Assembly (NCBI GenBank): GCA_015832175.1
Contig: WJXW01000008.1
Location: 1,922,001 to 1,986,000 of the forward strand
Direction: 5' to 3'
From: Paraphaeosphaeria minitans
Lineage: Eukaryota > Ascomycota > Dothideomycetes > Pleosporales > Didymosphaeriaceae
DNA length: 64,000 nt
Below the pieces are notes generated by a model. That model was not told where the DNA came from, did no database searches, and worked only from the letters and a program-made list of their open reading frames with translations. The translations under genes and the position numbers were made by a program. Shown one piece after another: positions 58,917-64,000 of this stretch (the stretch's first letter is position 1; each line of letters opens with the position of its first letter).

Positions 58917-60645
58917 AATGTCACCTAGTCGGGGACTGATCGTGCTGTGAAAGGAAATATCCGAAGCGGTGGATAATGTGGAAGTCGCGTCGTTCGGGGC
59001 GGTCAAGACAAGAATCTGTCAGGCAGCCGTCGGCCTCCAACGCTTTTTACACTGTTCTCTCCCAAACTTTCCTCTCGCATGGGAAACCCACGAGGCCAAT
59101 GATCCTCCACCTGACGAGGATCCGCAAATAATGATGATCCTGTGAGAAGCTCGACAAACCGCTCGCGCCCTCGTCGCAATTATTGGTGTCAAAGAGCCCT
59201 TTCGGTATGGCTGGACAACGAAGTGCGGAAGTCCGCGGTCGCGCAGGAGCTGGCGGGGTGTTCGGATCCGGTACGATGGCGGGGCGGCGAACAGTTCCGT
59301 GGGCTATCGATGACCCAGCGTGCGATTTGCACAGAGGTGTTGTTCGTGGTTGAAGTCGTCGTCGTCCGGTCCAGCACTGCAGGCGCGGCAAACCGCGACT
59401 TCACGATGATGCGGGCGCGGCGCTCGGGTGATCAATTAATCCGCGCCAACTGCAACCACGAGTCATTCGCTCCTACCTCCGCACGACGGACTAAAGTTCC
59501 GGACAACTGCACGTGCATAGAGAGAGCAATTGCATCTTAAACGTGATCAAGCTCCATATCACACACTCTCACTCCCATAATTCAGTGCGCGCCCTACCGA
59601 TAGACCTCTCTGGCCTTGAACGACCAAAATCCATCTCGATCCGCATAACCAACGTTCCACACCGTAAGATCCAGGGAATCGGCGAGATCGATCTCTACGG
59701 CCTCAATAATGCATCAATGCATCAATTGATGTTGCCATCACACCGCCTCAGGGAAAAAGCCCTGAAGCGGCTAACCAAACAGGATATAGCAGGCTCGAAA
59801 AATATAGAGCTCCCCACTCTCTGCACCTTTTTGAATAACTAATATGCCATGAGTCGTTGTGAAGGAAGTGAACAATTTGCAGTTCGGACCACCAATAGCC
59901 ATAGCCTGAACCCAGGATACCTTGGCAGCTCCGATTGCAGGCTCATCGCGTCCATGCACTGTACTGTAGTTTTTGGATTCACTCAATTCATCTTGCGTAT
60001 CCCATATGCTTTCCCTAGGAAATTCGTACACTACCGCCAAATCGCAGACACTGTTTAAACACGCTCGCTGACCACCCCATGCACACTACTGCTTTGCGAG
60101 TCAACCAAGAAGCTATCAAAGCCCGCTGACGAATCCAAAGTGTTAAACCCCATTTCTCACTCCAAGTGCAAAAAAGCTTCAATCCGCCGACGCTAGGAAC
60201 ATGTGCCACGTGTGCCTCATGATTGTGCGCTGAACGCCCCAAATGGTGTTGTACGAAGGACAGTGGTCGAACAAAGTGTGGACTGCTGACGCGTATAGGG
60301 AGTAGGCAGCCGGGAAGGCAGATATATTACATCGTTGCCTCCGCCGACCCGCGCTGCCCCAGTATGTGAAACGAAAAAGGAGAGTATCTCCAGCAACATA
60401 CGAGCTGCTTGAATTTCGAAATGCCTGTGTTCATAGTACTCCAGCCGTGTATCGCAATCTCAAAACATGTGGCTTCCGCCAGGTATTCTCACGACGCCAA
60501 GATACGCCCTGCTGTCCAAGGATCGAAGTGGTTAAGAAAGATTAAGTGCAATACCGAAGTAGCACTGCCCGTGTCCAGCGGCTCCGGAGAGAATAGATCA
60601 TTAGAAGTCGAAGGTGCGGTGAGTCGTCGCATACTTGCCAGACTT
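58917..60645. promoter_or_regulatory. HSF1 upstream region and KNR4 3' flank
   Basis: This 1.73-kb spacer has the HSF1 start at its left edge, so the left part is the HSF1 promoter. Short open frames on both strands show no domain. I looked for clustered GAA/TTC heat-shock elements near the HSF1 start and saw none that convince. Confidence 0.4.
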
Positions 60646-62217
60646 CTATAACTCGACCGTCTTCAGTTCAGGCGCTTCCGTTGCGACAGGGCTCTTCAAC
60701 GAAGACGACTTTGACTCCTTCTTGTTTTCCTTGTCGCTGCCGAAGCTCTGCCTCACGGGAGGGAGGTCGTCGCTTGGTCGGGGTGTGTCTATGGAGATGA
60801 GCTTCTCCATGGGCAGACCAGCTTTGGCGTCGATGCTGGTCTGGATACGAATCGGTTGCGATGCTTCTTCCGCAACCCTGGCGAGCGGGCTGGACATCGG
60901 ACTGGCGCCATTCTTCTTGGGCTTTTGCGACAGTCGGTGGGGACTCCTACCACGATCCTCTGGTCCGATTACGGGGCTACCGTATGGGCTGCTGCCGGCG
61001 CTGCTCGGACCTGCCGCTGTAGGAGTAGTGGAGTTGACGCGGAGGGTGCTGTTGGGCCGCTTTTTCGGTTGACGCCGGCCGTACTTCTGGTCTGTGCGCC
61101 AGCGGAGGATTTCGAGGTAAGGCGGCTCGACGTTTTGTCGCTTGAATTCTAGCAGCTTCAGCTCACCGCTATCCTCGTCGATGAGGACTTTATCGGTGTT
61201 GAGATCATCTGCAACCATGGCGAGCAGAGCTCCCCAGGAGCGAGCCACGACATACTTGCAGTCGTAGTCGCGCCCGAAGATGATGATCTGTCCCCAAGTA
61301 CCGCTGGGTCCGGGAGCAAGATCGGTAGCGAGGTAGTTGCCTCCCCAGTCGCGAGCGAGCGGGATCCAGGCAGGGTGGGCGTAAGCCTTCTGCACAGCAT
61401 TCGGCGGCTGAGAGTCTTGGCGAGCCAGCAGGTCTTGTCGCCAGAGCGGGTTGCTGGACTGCTGAACCTGTGCGACGGGCGGTGCGGTCGATGATCCGGC
61501 GAAAGCCTTGACTGGTATCTGGGGCGTCGCCCTGGGGTCTGGTTTGGGCGAGAGGTATTCCTCGGCCACCTTCCGCCAATTCAGCCACTCCATGACGATT
61601 TCTTCGCAATCAAGCAGCATGCACCCGAAAATGATTCCAGTGGGGAGACCACCGCGCTCTTGGCCATCATGAATTTGCAGCGACTCGCGCACATCCATGG
61701 GGAGGGTGGCATCGAGCTCGTGCTCAAGCTCGTTGACATCATTCGACGTCGCACCCTCGCAGAGATTGTCGAAAAGCTCTTCGTACTTGTCCTCGACCCA
61801 GCGGTCCATGCGCCGCCACGAGTGGCCGACTGGAGGGGCGGGAGCAAGGCCTTCATTGAAGTCGCGCATCTGGATCTCGCCATTGGCGCCCTTGTCGAAG
61901 GTGTCCGAGTCCGCGGTTGCTTGGCGGCTCAGCGTGGAACGCATGCCGGGGGAGTAGGGCGACGTAGGGGAGAGAGGCCCCTTGGGCGAGCCAATGAAGC
62001 CGTTGCTCATGGCGGGCTCGTCGTGTGCATAGGGCGAGGAGAGATCAACGCGGGACTCGGCGCCGCTGGTGGCGACGTTGGTAAGGGGCGCATGACGGCT
62101 CTGAGGCAGAGGAATGTGGCGACCGGTGCGGTAGGGCGAGTTGTGGGAGGCGTGCCGGTCGTACGAGGTCATTGTGTGCCAGAACGACTTCCACGAGTCT
62201 GATATGCTGCTCGCCAT
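60646..62217 (-). CDS. KNR4: Glucan synthesis regulatory protein KNR4/SMI1
   Basis: A single-exon gene of 523 aa, close to yeast Knr4 (505 aa). The start MASSISDSWKSFWHTMTSYDRHA fits filamentous-fungal homologs. A Ser/Pro-rich segment (about 40-120) precedes the SMI1/KNR4 domain. That domain (about 140-345) contains VNELEHELDATLPMDVRESLQIHDGQE, FGCMLLDCEEIVMEWLNWR, AYAHPAWIPLARDWGGNYLATDLAPGPSGTWGQIIIFGRDYDCKYVVARSWGALLAMVADDL, and the closing LEILRWR. The C-terminal third is basic, Ser/Pro-rich and disordered. Knr4 coordinates cell-wall beta-glucan synthesis with the Slt2 MAP kinase and calcineurin pathways. The frame stays open upstream to 62478, but that extension is repetitive Arg/Pro sequence and is judged untranslated. 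Confidence 0.94.
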   Translation of the reverse strand: MASSISDSWKSFWHTMTSYDRHASHNSPYRTGRHIPLPQSRHAPLTNVATSGAESRVDLSSPYAHDEPAMSNGFIGSPKGPLSPTSPYSPGMRSTLSRQATADSDTFDKGANGEIQMRDFNEGLAPAPPVGHSWRRMDRWVEDKYEELFDNLCEGATSNDVNELEHELDATLPMDVRESLQIHDGQERGGLPTGIIFGCMLLDCEEIVMEWLNWRKVAEEYLSPKPDPRATPQIPVKAFAGSSTAPPVAQVQQSSNPLWRQDLLARQDSQPPNAVQKAYAHPAWIPLARDWGGNYLATDLAPGPSGTWGQIIIFGRDYDCKYVVARSWGALLAMVADDLNTDKVLIDEDSGELKLLEFKRQNVEPPYLEILRWRTDQKYGRRQPKKRPNSTLRVNSTTPTAAGPSSAGSSPYGSPVIGPEDRGRSPHRLSQKPKKNGASPMSSPLARVAEEASQPIRIQTSIDAKAGLPMEKLISIDTPRPSDDLPPVRQSFGSDKENKKESKSSSLKSPVATEAPELKTVEL

Positions 62218-64000
62218 TAGCGGTGCCGTCGATGCTGGCGTCCCCAGGGGAAAGCTTACGATTGTGCCATGGCGGCGGCGGTGAAGGAGCGGTGGGTTCA
62301 GACTGCGCTGCAGACGGGCGACGTCGGGGTGCTTCGGTGAGTGCGAGAGCGGTCTGCGGTCTGCGGTCTGCGGGCGCGGGTGAGGGCGAAGATGAGGGCG
62401 ACGGCGAGGGTGAGGGCGACGGTCTGGGAGGAGAGTCCAAGGAAAGAGCCCTGTTGTAGTCTGGGAAGTCGGCTGCACGGGCCAAGGGTGTCTCCCAAGG
62501 CGAGATAGTGCGTCACTGGTAAAGGGATAATTGCACGCCTGCTTGCGACGCTCTGGGCTGGACGACGGTGTTATTATGCGCTGCCGGCAACAACATCAAC
62601 ATGAACAGCAACAGAACAGCAACAAGAGGTACGGGGCGCCCGTTGTTCGGGTGGTGCTCTGTTTTGTTGTTTCGGCCATGCTAGCTTTGCGCGACCCTCG
62701 ACGCTACGCCGGCTTTGCATCCTGCCCTGGGCAACCCGTGGTCGCAATGCTGTCCGCTCACTCTCTTCACTCGCGGACTTCCTCCAGACCGACGGCGTGT
62801 ATTAATAGGCGGGTGCGAGGTCCGCGTGTGTGAGCCCCTTTTCGCATGTGTGCACTGTGAAGCCGCGATGGTCTAACGGCCCACGCGTGGACCTCGTCGA
62901 TCCGAGGACGCCCTGCCATTCGCCATTCGCCATTCGCCACGCCAGCGCCCGTCGCTGTCCCTGAGCTGCTCCCGCCCACCAACCTTGTGTTTCACCGTTT
63001 CACCGTTTCACGCCTCTTTCTGGCCAACGTCGTGTCCCAGGCTCCCAGCCCTTACACGTCCGCCGCCGTCGTGTGCTCATCGTGTCTGCGCCGCCATCAA
63101 CCTCAAGCGTCAACGGGCGGTTCGACAAGGCCCCAGGAATGGGTGGTCTACCTACCATGCAAACATGCAGGCTAGGAAACTACGTATGGCTCCCCGCACG
63201 GCAGCGCTGCCTATGCACACCACTGTACTCGACATGATCCCCTCGACAATGAGTCCACTCGGTAGCTGAGACGGGGCGGTCTGAGCGGCAAACGCTTGGG
63301 TTGACCGTTGTTATAAGTCTGACACGCGCACCTGGCCTAGTCCATCACTGCGATTTATACCAAACATCATAACATCATATACCTACGGTAATATGCAAGC
63401 GACAGGTCCGAAAACACAGAGGCCACTTATATTCATCAGGCCCCACTACCACCACTACGCCCGCTACGTTGAAACCTGGCACTGCCATCGCTTACCTGTA
63501 TCACCGTTTCTCAAGCCCCTTCAGGTGCTACGCCTCGTGGCCTTCCATTGGCAACGTACTCGGTGGTTCGGGCTGGTGGCGCCGCCATCTCGGCTGCTGT
63601 GCGCCGCTGTGCATCATATACATGCCTCTCCCCGGTCGCCAGAGTCTCCCGCCGCCCTGTCTTGCCCGAGTTGACCTGCAGCACGTTGATTACGGGAAAG
63701 GAGCCTGTGACGTGCCCTCGCGCGCCGACAGCACGAGCCTGCAAGTTGCCCGATCCAAGCTGTACCGACCCATCGCTGCCTAGCAATAGGGAAAGCTCAC
63801 GACCAGAAACATCCAGTCTACCTAGCGGTTGCGCGAGCATGCGCTAGTCCTTACCCCGGATTTCCGCATCTTCCATAGCACATCTTAGCCACGTGGACCG
63901 GAGCAAAGATACGAGACATGGCTGGCCAACGGTCCGTGGCAAACCACCATTTGCTAACTACGTCCGTACTCCAGCCCACGGCCTTCGTCCACCGTCTCAT
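62218..64000. other. Right-edge region upstream of KNR4
   Basis: The left part is the KNR4 leader and promoter and includes imperfect GAGGGCGACGGC repeats (about 62384-62425). Beyond that I see no supported gene. A minus-strand frame at 63511-63840 (LSLLLGSDGSVQLGSGNLQ) has no known motif. A tRNA-like A-box string near 62868 does not fold. A gene continuing past the window edge cannot be excluded. Confidence 0.4.

Noticed and set aside
62860..62920. tRNA-like string with GATGGTCTAACGGCC followed by CGTCGATCCGAGG
   Set aside because: The A-box-like part is fair, but the B-box does not match GGTTCGANNCC and no acceptor or T-stem pairing can be formed.

Overview
The window is nuclear DNA of a filamentous ascomycete (Pezizomycotina). 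The genes carry short GT-AG introns of about 48-245 nt, many with a GCTAAC or GCTGAC branch site about 15 nt before the acceptor. Coding DNA is GC-rich, both strands are used, and spacers are 0.1-2.5 kb and rich in TAGGTA/TACCTA motifs and microsatellites. Gene content and style recall Dothideomycetes, but that is inference. There are no operons, CRISPR arrays, prophages or intact transposons, and I recognised no rRNA or tRNA gene. Exon borders were derived by matching splice sites to reading phase, and every multi-exon model given closes in frame.

Layout, left to right: a degenerate P450-like membrane protein (-); HAM1 inosine triphosphate pyrophosphatase (+), convergent with FAP7/AK6 (-); histone chaperone NAP1 (-); a sucrose/alpha-glucoside transporter of the GPH type (-); ribosomal protein eL33 with a 10-nt exon (-); glucose-6-phosphate dehydrogenase (+); 3-phosphoglycerate dehydrogenase (+); class V myosin (+); a ZUP1-type peptidase (+); an unrecognised reading frame broken by two stops (+); INO80 (-); a 600-bp tetranucleotide satellite; BRX1 (+); an unrecognised 280-aa protein (-) divergent from an F-box-like protein (+); a triose-phosphate-translocator-family transporter (+); acireductone dioxygenase (+); phosducin-like PLP1 (-) divergent from GDP-mannose transporter VRG4 (+); a basic protein of unknown function (+); a tiny MGCGSSK glycine/cysteine peptide (-); heat-shock factor HSF1 (-); and KNR4/SMI1 (-).

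Most genes are housekeeping: chromatin (NAP1, INO80), ribosome production (FAP7, BRX1, eL33), NADPH and serine supply (G6PDH, PGDH), methionine salvage (ADI1), cell wall and Golgi glycosylation (VRG4, KNR4), polarised transport (myosin V) and stress transcription (HSF1). They are neighbours by shared fungal gene order rather than members of one pathway. I found no convincing new multi-gene system. The points most worth checking are the P450-like protein without its cysteine-ligand loop, the stop-interrupted frame at 29.3-31.0 kb, the 10-nt exon of eL33, the repeat-filled in-frame FAP7 intron, and the predicted lipid-anchored glycine-rich peptide.
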